Of a DNA stretch of 64,000 bases, positions 37,534 through 46,394 are shown one piece after another. The notes beneath the pieces are model-generated. The model was not told the origin of the DNA, made no database searches, and saw only the letters and a program-made list of their open reading frames with translations. How positions within the stretch are numbered: the first letter of the stretch is position 1; the number at the start of each line of letters is the position of its first letter. The DNA is taken from the NCBI GenBank assembly GCA_033344775.1, contig JAWPMT010000006.1, forward strand, positions 62,001-126,000, written 5' to 3'. This DNA comes from Cytophagales bacterium. GTDB taxonomy: Bacteria > Bacteroidota > Bacteroidia > Cytophagales > Cyclobacteriaceae. The position numbers and the translations under genes are program-made.

Positions 37534-37656
37534 TTAATAGAGCAATCCTTTAAATAGCAGGTTCTTGGACCTACGCGTTCTCCTAACGCCAATCCAATAT
37601 CTTTCGAGCAGAATCAAGGTTAGCGCCAATGTGGTTGTGAGGATAATGGTTCCCAT
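37534..37656 (-). CDS. Possible 40-residue single-pass membrane peptide
   Basis: Begins MGTIILTTTLALTLILLERY: a hydrophobic helix at residues 3-17, then a strongly basic tail (GVRRTRRSKNLL) ending KGLLY. The topology follows the positive-inside rule, with the tail in the cytoplasm. A clean terminator follows it by 31 nt and TTTTTGC/TATATAA elements lie upstream (37685-37710) at promoter-like spacing. Too short for a family call; it could be a toxin-like or regulatory membrane peptide. Coding status is uncertain. Confidence 0.4.
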   Translation of the reverse strand: MGTIILTTTLALTLILLERYWIGVRRTRRSKNLLFKGLLY

Positions 37657-37972
37657 AGCTTAAGTACAATTTTTTCTTAGGTTATTTATATAACGCATAT
37701 TAATGCAAAAAGGTTAGACTAAATCATGTTTTCCCGAATTTTTTATTTCTTTAATGACATTTCAAGAAGTATAAACCTGTATAATAACCCATAGACACAC
37801 TTTAATTACTGTGTTTTTTATAATTACTTAACATTTATTTTAAGTCGATATTCCCGATTTGATCCGAAAAGCGGCGAAGCAATTAATGAATTCATGAATG
37901 ACTTAGGGTTGAATTATCTAATTTCCAATGTTCAATGCCTTTTCTTCTGTTATTAATGATACATACAATCTC

Positions 37973-39337
37973 ATGAGGACCCTACTATTTATCACGTGTT
38001 ACAGCCTATTTGTTTTGTCAGTTTTTGGTCAGAATTGGCAGTCACTAATAGGTAATGATCTTAGCGACTGGGATCAGAAGGGTGGTACAGCCACCTACGA
38101 ATTGGTAGATGGCATGATCGTGGGAACGACGGTTGACGATCGTAATAACAGCTTTCTCACAACGAAAGCCTCTTATTCTGACTTCATCCTGGAATTTGAA
38201 GTATGGCTGGACCCTTCTTTCAACAGTGGGGTACAATTCAGGAGTAAGAGCCTTTCAGACTATCAAAACGGACGTGTACATGGATATCAACTGGAATTGG
38301 ACCCAAGTCCACGGGCTTTTTCGGGAGGTATCTATGATGAGGGACGAAGGGGATGGTTATACCCCCTGGCCAGAAACCCCAAAGGTTCAAAAGCCTTTCG
38401 AAATGGGGAATGGAACAAGGTAAGAATTGAAGCCGTTGGTCAAACAATCAATACGTGGATCAATGGGGTACATTGCGCACGATTAGTTGATGATGAAACG
38501 GCCGAAGGTTTCTTTGGTCTGCAGGTTCATGGTATCTATGATCCCTCGCAAGCCAATAAGAAGGTGAAATGGAAAAACATGCGTATCCTCACTGAAAATC
38601 CGGAGCAATATATAACCAGTCCGGACCCGGATGTCCCTGAACTGAGCTACCTCACCAATGCGCTATCAACCAATGAAAAACGAACCGGCTGGAGACTGCT
38701 TTGGGACGGCAAAACTTCCAAAGGTTGGCAAAGCGCAAAAAGCCCTGAGTTTCCCGCCAGCGGCTGGGAAATGAATGATGGCGAATTAACGATCCTGGCC
38801 ACGGATGGTGCCGAAGCAACTGGTCCCGGAGATATCATTACCAAGGAGCAATTTTCAGACTTTGAACTGGTACTGGATTTCAAGATCACCGAAGGCGCCA
38901 ATTCCGGCATCAAGTATTTTGTAGATCCTAACCTTAATAAAGGAACCGGTTCTGCCATTGGTTGTGAGTTCCAGGTACTGGATGACAAGAACCATCCTGA
39001 TGCAAATATGGGCGTCGCCGGAAACAGGACTGTTGCTTCCCTATATGATTTGATCCCTGCCGAGAACTTATCCGTTCCTGGTCGCGGAAAGCAATTCAAA
39101 GGCATCGGCGCATGGAACCGGGCGCGTATCGTTTCCAGAGGCGGTAAAGTCGAGCATTGGCTCAACAATGAAAAAGTCGTGGAATACGATCGTTTTTCAC
39201 AGATCTTCCGTTCACTTGTGGCTTACAGCAAATACAAAAACTGGGAAAACTTCGGTCAATGGCCAGAGGGCCATATCCTGTTACAGGATCATGGAAATAC
39301 GGTGCATTTCAGAAGCATCAAAATTCGAGAGTTCTGA
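37973..39337 (+). CDS. Secreted protein with two DUF1080 (3-keto-disaccharide hydrolase) domains
   Basis: 454 aa from ATG at 37973, which gives a proper signal peptide (MRTLLFITCYSLFVLSVFG); an upstream in-frame ATG at 37928 would bury it. Two concanavalin-like DUF1080 domains follow: about 20-205 (WQSLIGNDLSDWDQKGG, SGVQFRSKS, HGYQLELDPS, WNKVRIEAVG) and about 230-452 (GWRLLWDGKTSKGW, NSGIKYFV, GCEFQVLDDKNH, WNRARIV, EHWLNNEKV). DUF1080 members include 3-keto-glycoside hydrolases acting on oxidised sugars. The two domains differ clearly, so only one may be catalytic. No sugar oxidase gene is adjacent. Confidence 0.85.
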   Translation: MRTLLFITCYSLFVLSVFGQNWQSLIGNDLSDWDQKGGTATYELVDGMIVGTTVDDRNNSFLTTKASYSDFILEFEVWLDPSFNSGVQFRSKSLSDYQNGRVHGYQLELDPSPRAFSGGIYDEGRRGWLYPLARNPKGSKAFRNGEWNKVRIEAVGQTINTWINGVHCARLVDDETAEGFFGLQVHGIYDPSQANKKVKWKNMRILTENPEQYITSPDPDVPELSYLTNALSTNEKRTGWRLLWDGKTSKGWQSAKSPEFPASGWEMNDGELTILATDGAEATGPGDIITKEQFSDFELVLDFKITEGANSGIKYFVDPNLNKGTGSAIGCEFQVLDDKNHPDANMGVAGNRTVASLYDLIPAENLSVPGRGKQFKGIGAWNRARIVSRGGKVEHWLNNEKVVEYDRFSQIFRSLVAYSKYKNWENFGQWPEGHILLQDHGNTVHFRSIKIREF

Positions 39338-39362
39338 TCAACGTCCGTATTCAATTCATGAG

Positions 39363-40010
39363 TTAAACTACGTCATCGTTGCTCAGTTCCTGTTGCGCCT
39401 CTTCGATCTCTCGAATCATAGGCATTAACGTCCTCCGAACTACTCGATTGTTCTCTCTATATATCATAGTAAAAACGATGGCTGCGAAAGTCAAATAGGC
39501 CAGCTTGTAAATAATTGGCATAGGCAATAGCTGATCAATAATGAAATTGGACCAACCATATGCCTGTGGATCTCCAAGGCCTAAAACCGAAACAGCAAAC
39601 GGCACAAACGATGGTATCAAAAACCAATAAAGGACTGTGCTCATGAGCTTCTTTTCATGCTCTAAATTCAATTTTTGATTCTCCAGTTGTTCCTTAAACG
39701 ACAAAGTATGGTTAACCGGAATTCGATTTAAGTAATGATCTCTTCTTTTGAAAACATGCCAAATCATGCCCAGGATAGCCAATACAAGTCCAGCTTTGGT
39801 CACAGGAAAAGGAATGATAAATATTAAATAGGAAAAAACAGGTATGCTGATCAGCATGGTGATGATGTCCATACGGTCTCTTCTTTTAATCCTTGCATTC
39901 AAATCTTCCAATTGTCCATTTAAGTCAATCATCAATCGAGAAAGGTCGAATTTGATTCTTTCTGTCTCCGGAGAGTTCCTCCATAGGTCTTTCAATTCTT
40001 GTTCTAGCAT
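39363..40010 (-). CDS. Membrane protein downstream of an ECF sigma gene, possible anti-sigma factor
   Basis: 215 aa from ATG at 40010, one nucleotide after the sigma stop; a longer reading from 40040 would overlap the sigma gene. The N-terminal cytoplasmic helix (MLEQELKDLWRNSPETERIKFDL) is followed by membrane segments at about 48-85 and 125-180 and a charged tail ending SNDDVV. Tight coupling to a sigma factor suggests partnership, but it lacks anti-sigma signature residues. No family recognised. Confidence 0.6.
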   Translation of the reverse strand: MLEQELKDLWRNSPETERIKFDLSRLMIDLNGQLEDLNARIKRRDRMDIITMLISIPVFSYLIFIIPFPVTKAGLVLAILGMIWHVFKRRDHYLNRIPVNHTLSFKEQLENQKLNLEHEKKLMSTVLYWFLIPSFVPFAVSVLGLGDPQAYGWSNFIIDQLLPMPIIYKLAYLTFAAIVFTMIYRENNRVVRRTLMPMIREIEEAQQELSNDDVV

Positions 40011-40011
40011 T

Positions 40012-40519
40012 TCACTGAAGTTTGGGTGTGATACACCCAAAAAGGGTTTTTCGAATGCGCTTCATTTTGACCGCTATGTGGTTTTCGGTCAACCCGAGAA
40101 TTGTCGCTATTTCTCTATAAGACAGGTCTTCCAAATATAGAATCACTAAGGAACGATCCACATCCTTAAGATCAGCGATACATTCCTGAAAGCGCTTTGA
40201 ATCTGGTCGTGGTTTCATCGTCCGAATCATAATCATCGGCCATGAAATGTATGGAATCCAGTCGACTTGTTCTTACATGTTTCCGATCATAGTTCTTCTT
40301 CGAACTGTAGCATACATTCAGAGCAATCTTATAGATCCATGTGCTGATGTTCGACCTGTGCTGAAAAGAGCTGTAAGATTTCCAGATTTGGAATACTACT
40401 TCCTGGAATAAGTCTTGCGCTTCTAAGGGTGGAGAAGCATAAACCGAGCAAATCCGATATATACTTTTCTTACTTTGATCAATGGCGGCAATAAATTGAC
40501 GTTCCGACAGGTCTGACAT
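40012..40519 (-). pseudogene. ECF sigma factor interrupted by one +1 frameshift
   Basis: From 40519 the frame reads MSDLSERQFIAAIDQSKKSI with region 2 (EAQDLFQEVVFQIWKSYSSF, STWIYKIALNVCYSSKK), reaching TGA at 40172. The second frame supplies region 4 (LKDVDRSLVILYLEDLSYREIATILGLTENHIAVKMKRIRKTL) to TGA at 40012. Dropping one base in AAA near 40190 gives one frame of exactly 169 codons, FKRFQECIAD across the junction. Either a real disabling mutation or a sequence error. The downstream membrane protein is intact. Confidence 0.8.
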
Positions 40520-40684
40520 ATGAAGGGCATTCTTGCTATCTATTTTACTTGGTAGTAAGAATGAATTGAATATGACAAAAATGTCAGAAAATTATCTATC
40601 TGCCCTTCTTCGTCCAGACATCAAGAGCAGAATAACTAGCAAGTATGAAAGAAACAGGGCACTTTACTCCAGCAATTTGACGGA

Positions 40685-41509
40685 TTAAGTTAACTCCGCT
40701 ACCAACCCTTGAAATCGAGGTACACTGGCGTATTTGGTAAAGATGTCCTGGCTGAACTCACACAGGGAAAATCCAAGTTTTCCAGCCTTCTCGAAAGTTT
40801 GATAGAATGCTTCTTCTTTGTCCTGATAGAAATTCAATTCCGCCAAAACCGCATAAGCCCCGGCATGATCGGGAACCAATTGGAGTGCTTTATCCAGGTC
40901 CTTTTCCGCCTTTTTGAAATCACTTTCTGATATGTACAATTCCGCCCGAAGTACGTATATCCTTGGATTTCCCGGCTCCAATCGGATGGCTTGTTCCATA
41001 TCTTTTATCGCCGCTTTCTTTTTCTCTATCAGCATCAACAAATTCGCGCGCTCGATAAAAGCAGACGTATTCAATGGATTCAGTGAAATCGCTTTTTTGA
41101 AATCTTCAAAGGCATCTTTGACCATATTTAGCTTCATCCATGCCTTACCCCGGCTCATGAAAGCGATGGAAGAATCTTCCGCACATTTAACAGCCTGATC
41201 ATAGTGATCAAAAGCAGATTGGTAATCGTGTCGTTCGTAGAAGATATTTCCGAGCAATAAATGTGCTTCCATAAAATCCCCACCAATCTGAATGGATTGT
41301 TTGAGGTCTTTGATGGCATCTGGTTCCTTACCTTCCTTCAGAAAAAGGACTGCTCGCTTAAAAAATACGTTTTTGTTGTCCTGAGCTAAATTAATGGCTT
41401 CGTCGTATAAGGATCGCGCCCTGTCAAAATCGCTCTCCTGGCAAGCCAATTCATAAAGTTTATTGAACTTGACCTTCCTTCTGACTGTCAAAAAATCCCA
41501 AAATCCCAT
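40685..41509 (-). CDS. TPR repeat protein
   Basis: 274 aa, no signal peptide. About six tetratricopeptide repeats from residue 45 to 245; clear ones are AHLLLGNIFYERHDYQSAFDHYDQAV, AFMSRGKAWMKLNMVKDAF and YVLRAELYISESDFKKAEKDLDKAL in shortened view. TPRs mediate protein-protein contacts; the partner is unknown. It starts MGFWDFLTVRRKVKFNKLY. Stands alone with 160 nt free upstream. Confidence 0.85.
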   Translation of the reverse strand: MGFWDFLTVRRKVKFNKLYELACQESDFDRARSLYDEAINLAQDNKNVFFKRAVLFLKEGKEPDAIKDLKQSIQIGGDFMEAHLLLGNIFYERHDYQSAFDHYDQAVKCAEDSSIAFMSRGKAWMKLNMVKDAFEDFKKAISLNPLNTSAFIERANLLMLIEKKKAAIKDMEQAIRLEPGNPRIYVLRAELYISESDFKKAEKDLDKALQLVPDHAGAYAVLAELNFYQDKEEAFYQTFEKAGKLGFSLCEFSQDIFTKYASVPRFQGLVAELT

Positions 41510-41665
41510 GGCAGTGTTACTTTTAGTGTAATGTCAATAGTGCAACTGCAAGAAAATAGTTTTCAGGTTACTGTGTATCAGTAGAAATGGTCTTCTTCTT
41601 TACATAATTGAGAGCTGTTTGGTCAACCTGGATTTAGATCGAACCTGTCGCTAATGCTAACGAAC

Positions 41666-42106
41666 TCAATCGAGCAAGCGGTCTACAAGTTTCACCAGCT
41701 TTTCCTTTTTCATTCCTCCAAGGACCTTACTTCGATCACCAGATTGTAATGATTGGATTTCTTCCTCCTTTAATTCTTCTGCCAACTTGGCATAGGTCGT
41801 TTCCTTTTCTTGCTCATTGACGCCCAAGATCTCAATCTCGTCAAGCGCTGCTTCCAAAATGGCTTTCCCTTTCTTCTTGCAGGTTTCGATCGGATTGTAT
41901 TTGGAATTTGAATCACGCAATGCCCAGCTGCTGTAATCGATTTTTAACGAATCAATTTGTTTGATGTGTGGAGTGGATTCTCCCAGCACCCGATGCAGGA
42001 TGGTGATGGTACCCGATTTCCAGGCCTCCAGGTCAAAATCCTCCAGGTCGAGTTTCTCAATTTGCCTTTCTATAAGTTGCATGAATTTATTGATCATAGT
42101 TATCAA
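41666..42106 (-). CDS. Hypothetical cytoplasmic protein
   Basis: 146 aa, charged and mostly helical, without signal or membrane segments. The N-terminal half (MITMINKFMQLIERQIEKL, then WKSGTITILHRVLGE) and the C-terminal helix (MKKEKLVKLVDRLLD) are the most regular parts. No known family. It is divergent from the membrane-protein gene at 42189 (82 nt apart). Confidence 0.6.
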   Translation of the reverse strand: MITMINKFMQLIERQIEKLDLEDFDLEAWKSGTITILHRVLGESTPHIKQIDSLKIDYSSWALRDSNSKYNPIETCKKKGKAILEAALDEIEILGVNEQEKETTYAKLAEELKEEEIQSLQSGDRSKVLGGMKKEKLVKLVDRLLD

Positions 42107-42188
42107 AAATTATCAGGAAGGTAATGAACCTTATTCATATTAACGATAAAGAAGGAACAAGTTGCCTTTCTTTGTGTTTTAAGGGAGT

Positions 42189-42905
42189 ATGGAACAGCAA
42201 GTAGATGTAACGAAGATCATTCAGCCTGGTATCGAGATTGGCGGTATTTTGTTGATGGAGCCAGTCACGGTGATCACAAACCTGTTCATTTCAGTGATGT
42301 GTTACTATGCCTTCTGGAAGATGGGTAAGGACAAAGTGGAAGGAAATCCCCTGATCTTTTTGCGGTATTATTTCCTTACAATGGGAATCGCTACGACATG
42401 GGGTGGTTTTATTGGACATGGATTCCTGTATTTGCTCGACGATCGCTGGAAACTAGGCGGATGGATCATCAGTATGCTCTCAGTGGCCCTGATCGAGCGT
42501 TCCGCCATTAGCTATGCGAATCGTCTGGTATCACCCAAGTTGGGTCAGGCTTTCTTATTGATGAATGTGATCGAACTGATCATATTAATGGCCCTGGTGG
42601 TCTCCACAGTCCATTTCAAATTCGTAGAGATCCATAGTGCGTATGGGTTCATCATTGTCGTATTTGGCTTTCACCTCTTCGTCTTTTGGAAAACCCGCGA
42701 TCTGGGTAGTCTCGAAATGATCTATGCGACCATTTCTCTACTCATTGCAGTATATATTTTCAATGCACCAGTTATTATTCACACCTTCTTCAATCACCGG
42801 GACCTGGCGCATATATTCATGCTTATCGGTGCATATTTCCAATACAGAAGCTATTTGAAATTGGGTCAGGGAACTCGAGAAGTAGACGCTACTGCTTCCG
42901 CTTAG
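42189..42905 (+). CDS. Seven-helix membrane protein, possibly CREST/DUF6962-like
   Basis: 238 aa with about seven hydrophobic helices. Conserved-looking polar residues sit in the membrane: H in GFIGHGFLYLLDDRW (about 77-91), S/E in ALIERSAISYANR, and a C-terminal FFNHRDLAHIFMLIG. The last block resembles DUF6962 and, more loosely, metal-dependent hydrolases of the CREST group (alkaline ceramidase-like). That is inference from motif likeness. The stop is only 8 nt from the recG stop, convergent. Confidence 0.6.
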   Translation: MEQQVDVTKIIQPGIEIGGILLMEPVTVITNLFISVMCYYAFWKMGKDKVEGNPLIFLRYYFLTMGIATTWGGFIGHGFLYLLDDRWKLGGWIISMLSVALIERSAISYANRLVSPKLGQAFLLMNVIELIILMALVVSTVHFKFVEIHSAYGFIIVVFGFHLFVFWKTRDLGSLEMIYATISLLIAVYIFNAPVIIHTFFNHRDLAHIFMLIGAYFQYRSYLKLGQGTREVDATASA

Positions 42906-42913
42906 TTATTTTA

Positions 42914-45007
42914 TTAACTGATCCTACTCCAGTTCACCACCGTCTTGCTTAGGGAGTCGACTTGGGTCTTAATCTCCGCATTTTGAGGCTGGGTCAGTTC
43001 AGGGTCTGCATTAAGCGTATCGGTGGCGGCATTTCTGGCAATTTGCAGGATCTGACCATCCTTCGCCAGATCAGAGATCAACAGGTCAAAGGCACCACTT
43101 TGCTGGGTTCCCATCAAATCCCCAGGTCCCCGGAGTTGCAAGTCCGTTTCAGCAATCACAAAACCATCATTGGTATCTACCATGGTTTTGACGCGAGTCT
43201 TGGCTTCATTGGTCAGTTTTACCCCCGTCATCAGGATACAATATGATTGCTCTGCGCCACGCCCGACCCTGCCGCGTAGCTGATGCAATTGGGACAAGCC
43301 AAACTTCTCTGCATTTTCGATCACCATTACTGAGGCATTCGGAACGTTTACTCCTACTTCTATCACCGTCGTTGCAACCATGATTTTGGTTTCGTTCTTC
43401 ACGAAGCGCTGCATTTCAAAATCCTTGTCCTCTGGTTTCATTCGCCCATGCAAAATCGAAATCGGTAGCTTCGGGAATCTTCGACAGATGCTTTCATAAC
43501 CATCCATCAGGTCCTTGTAGTCCAGTTTTTCAGATTCCTCTATCAACGGATACACGATGTAGACCTGACGTCCTTTTTCTATCTCTTTCTCCAGAAAGCC
43601 AAATAGTTTGATCCGGTGGCTGTCCCACATGTGTTGGGTTTGGATCGGTTTTCGGCCGGCTGGCAACTCATCAATGACAGAAATATCCAAATCACCGTAC
43701 AGGGTCATCGCCAGGGTACGCGGAATAGGTGTGGCCGTCATCACCATCACATGCGGATATACCTCTTTGTTCTTTTGCCACAACTTCGCCCGCTGTGCTA
43801 CCCCAAATCGATGTTGTTCATCTACAATGGCCAATCCCAGGTTTTGAAACTGAACTTTATCTTCAATCAACGCATGGGTCCCTACTAAGATTTGTAACAC
43901 CCCGGTCGTCAAAGCTTCATGCAATTGCTTGCGTTCTGACTGCTTGGTAGAACCTGTGAGTTTGGCCACTTTTACTCCGATAGGCTTGGCCAGTTCGCTT
44001 AACCCTTCAAAATGTTGGTCCGCTAAAATTTCCGTTGGTGCCATGAAGGCGCATTGGGTTCCATTGCTGATAGCAATCAACATGCATAGAAAAGCGACCA
44101 TGGTTTTACCGCTTCCCACATCTCCCTGCACCAGACGATTCATTTGTTTTCCGGAACGAAAATCGCCGTACGCTTCTTTGATCACCTTTTTTTGTGCGCC
44201 GGTCAATTCAAAAGGCAAGTGCTTCTCATAGAATTGTTGCAGCAAGGTACTGTTATCAAAAACGATCCCACGAAATTTCTCCGTACGTGCCAATTTCATC
44301 TTGATCAGTCGCAATTGCACGTAGAAAAACTCCTCGAACTTCAGTCGGAACCGAGCCTTTTGCAAGTGGTCATTGTCTTTGGGGAAGTGAATGTTGACCA
44401 GTGCGGTTTTTTTATCGATCAGTCGGTATTGTTGGCAAATGGATTCCGGAAGCGTTTCCCGAATATGGTTCATCGCCTCCATCAACAATGTCTTCACATA
44501 CTTGTTGATGTTTTTGCTCTCGATGAATTTCCTTTTGAGCTTTTCGGTCGTGTGATAGACAGGCTGCAAAAAGGTGTTCTGCTGACTCCTTTCGGTTTGA
44601 ATCTCTACTTCCGGGTGGGCCATGTTCAGGTTTCGACCAAAGCGATTGGCCTTTCCGAATACCACGTAGTTAACTCCCGGTTTGAGTTTCGGCTTGACCC
44701 ACTTGATCCCCTGGAACCAAACCAACTCCATCTGCCCGGTATCATCTTTCAGGGTAGCAACCAGTCTTTGCTTTCGGGGATTGCCTACCATTTCCATTTT
44801 AATGATCTGACCGATCAGCTGGATGTAGGGCATGTGTTCGTTGACCTCCCTGATCTTATAGAATTTGGTGCGATCCTCATAACGAAAAGGAAAATGCTGT
44901 AACAAGTCGCCATAGGTCATAATATCCAGCTCTTTCTGTAGCAATTCCGCGCGTTGCGGCCCAACTCCTTTTAAATACTCCAGACTTTTACTGAAAAATC
45001 CTGCCAC
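42914..45007 (-). CDS. recG: ATP-dependent DNA helicase RecG
   Basis: Branch-migration helicase that regresses stalled replication forks, 697 aa. N-terminal wedge/OB region (YIQLIGQIIKMEMVGNPRKQ) at about 60-130; helicase core with Walker A GDVGSGKT at 295-302, DEQHRFG near 395, TATPIPRT near 420 and QLRGRVGRG near 590. The start MAGFFSKSLEYLKGVGPQRAE is typical. The methyltransferase gene ends 9 nt upstream, so they may be co-transcribed. Confidence 0.97.
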   Translation of the reverse strand: MAGFFSKSLEYLKGVGPQRAELLQKELDIMTYGDLLQHFPFRYEDRTKFYKIREVNEHMPYIQLIGQIIKMEMVGNPRKQRLVATLKDDTGQMELVWFQGIKWVKPKLKPGVNYVVFGKANRFGRNLNMAHPEVEIQTERSQQNTFLQPVYHTTEKLKRKFIESKNINKYVKTLLMEAMNHIRETLPESICQQYRLIDKKTALVNIHFPKDNDHLQKARFRLKFEEFFYVQLRLIKMKLARTEKFRGIVFDNSTLLQQFYEKHLPFELTGAQKKVIKEAYGDFRSGKQMNRLVQGDVGSGKTMVAFLCMLIAISNGTQCAFMAPTEILADQHFEGLSELAKPIGVKVAKLTGSTKQSERKQLHEALTTGVLQILVGTHALIEDKVQFQNLGLAIVDEQHRFGVAQRAKLWQKNKEVYPHVMVMTATPIPRTLAMTLYGDLDISVIDELPAGRKPIQTQHMWDSHRIKLFGFLEKEIEKGRQVYIVYPLIEESEKLDYKDLMDGYESICRRFPKLPISILHGRMKPEDKDFEMQRFVKNETKIMVATTVIEVGVNVPNASVMVIENAEKFGLSQLHQLRGRVGRGAEQSYCILMTGVKLTNEAKTRVKTMVDTNDGFVIAETDLQLRGPGDLMGTQQSGAFDLLISDLAKDGQILQIARNAATDTLNADPELTQPQNAEIKTQVDSLSKTVVNWSRIS

Positions 45008-45016
45008 AGTTTTCGA

Positions 45017-45679
45017 TCAGGTTTTTGACGCAAAAAAGGTCACGTCAACAGGGTCATAGTTTGATTTGACTTCAAACTTATCAGTAAAATTATTGGCTAG
45101 AAAATCTTCGATGTAGGATTGATCAAAATAGAAGAGCCCATCGTAAGATTCCTTCACTTTTCGGGTCATCACATTGAATATGATCCCCTGGGTCGACTTC
45201 TCCCACATCGCACCTAATACCTGTTCAAAAGTATCCAAATGCTGCCGTCGTAATGAAATTCGAAAGTTGGTATTGAAAATGCCGCTGGCAATGGAGTAAT
45301 CCGCACTAAATAGCAGATCCGGCCCTGAAACGTGATAGAAACTCACCTCTTTTCTACTTTTGATACGGTCTGTGATATTGTTCAAAACACTTTGAGAAAG
45401 ATCATAGCCCCAATAATCCAAGATGGTTTTGCTTTCCTTCTCGGTAAGGTAAGTCCACAAGTCCCCATGCCCACACCCCACATCATTGATGGAACACTTT
45501 TGAGGTAATAATTCCGCAATCACATTAAAACGCTTCTCCTGGCTGGCAGTTGACGTCCAGTTGAGCGCGCGAAAATCTGGCCCATAATGCTTTGAAAATC
45601 GGTCGTAGAACCTTCCCAGTCGCTTGTAAAGTCCCATAGCAGTTGCTAATTTGAAAAGAAAACCAACCGAATATGCCAT
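45017..45679 (-). CDS. Class I SAM-dependent methyltransferase
   Basis: 220 aa. Motif I is NDVGCGHGDLW (about 66-76), with an acidic motif II in YWGYDLSQ near 95. Residues 130-150 hold IASGIFNTNFRIS, and the C terminus is VDVTFFASKT. The substrate is not predictable. It precedes recG by 9 nt on the same strand. Confidence 0.82.
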   Translation of the reverse strand: MAYSVGFLFKLATAMGLYKRLGRFYDRFSKHYGPDFRALNWTSTASQEKRFNVIAELLPQKCSINDVGCGHGDLWTYLTEKESKTILDYWGYDLSQSVLNNITDRIKSRKEVSFYHVSGPDLLFSADYSIASGIFNTNFRISLRRQHLDTFEQVLGAMWEKSTQGIIFNVMTRKVKESYDGLFYFDQSYIEDFLANNFTDKFEVKSNYDPVDVTFFASKT

Positions 45680-45798
45680 TATTTAGAAAAAATGCGGATG
45701 TGAGGATTTCCGCAAGAAGTACTTTGATCCGTATGGGAATCGGCTGGCTGATCTTTTGTATCCGGAGGATGATTAAATATGGACGGTTTTTTCCTGCC

Positions 45799-46110
45799 TT
45801 ACGACTCTTCCAGCATCGCTAATTGCTGATTCAGGATCTCGTTGATGGCTTTCCTCCTTTTCTTATAGTCCTCCTCTATCGCAATGGTTGCAGGTAGGAT
45901 GGAGGCAAACAAGGCCACGTGTACCCCATCGAAACTGGATTGCCAAAGCAGGAACCCAAAAAAGGCAAACCATCCGGAAAACAAACCAATGTACGAATTT
46001 CGGAAGCTCTTTTTCTGATTGATCAACTGTTCGTTAGTCATCCCTGCATAATAAGTGTGCAAATTCATTTGGAAACTCCCGCCTCTAATCAACTTTCCTA
46101 TGCGTTTCAT
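45799..46110 (-). CDS. Small two-helix membrane protein
   Basis: 103 aa from ATG at 46110; a second start at residue 15 (MNLHTYYAGMTNEQL) is also possible. Two hydrophobic helices (about 40-58, YIGLFSGWFAFFGFLLW, and 65-80, VALFASILPATIA) separate a polar N terminus from a charged C-terminal coil (EEDYKKRRKAINEILNQQL). No family recognised. Confidence 0.6.
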   Translation of the reverse strand: MKRIGKLIRGGSFQMNLHTYYAGMTNEQLINQKKSFRNSYIGLFSGWFAFFGFLLWQSSFDGVHVALFASILPATIAIEEDYKKRRKAINEILNQQLAMLEES

Positions 46111-46195
46111 TTGTTCGTCTTTTCTTGGTTAGTGACGAAAGTGAGGGAGTTGTTGCAGGGGGGTTGGGGAATTTTTCGTATTTGGATTCTATGAA

Positions 46196-46335
46196 CCGAG
46201 AAAGATTTTTCACACCCTTGAAAGAGCCTACACAAATTACCCTTTAATTCCCTAAAGCCTTACCCGGCCGGGGGAAGGTTCTATTTCTCCCTTCAGGGAT
46301 GGGGTAAATTCAGAGGCTAAAGAAAAATCTTTCGG
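46196..46335. repeat. 140-bp nested inverted repeat
   Basis: GAAAGATTTTTC (46200-46211) is matched by GAAAAATCTTTC (46322-46333), with flanking CC/GG. Inside, AGCCT (46225-46229) pairs with AGGCT (46314-46318), and AAATTACCC with GGGGTAAATT. The whole element could fold into one imperfect hairpin. It is non-coding and lies between the ends/starts of the small membrane protein and alkB genes. Confidence 0.5.
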
Positions 46336-46394
46336 TGTTGAACGAACTACGACAACTTATTCTCGGACAAAATCAGTCTTTTTCAATTTGTCCT

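Larger units (their letters stand above)
36973..37927. other. Long intergenic region with inverted repeats and a small ORF
   Basis: 955 nt between the sigma operon and the DUF1080 gene. It contains a GCCGTT-TTGT-AACGGC hairpin (37145-37160), a 122-nt inverted repeat (37175-37296), three GGCC blocks forming alternative hairpins (37313-37354), a minus-strand terminator (37474-37503) and a 40-codon reading frame (37534-37656). I saw nothing in 37690-37927 except AT-rich promoter-like sequence for the plus-strand gene. Confidence 0.55.

Noticed and set aside
44144-44902. 252-codon plus-strand frame opposite recG
   Set aside because: Fully antisense to recG, whose motifs are complete; no independent promoter or family likeness.
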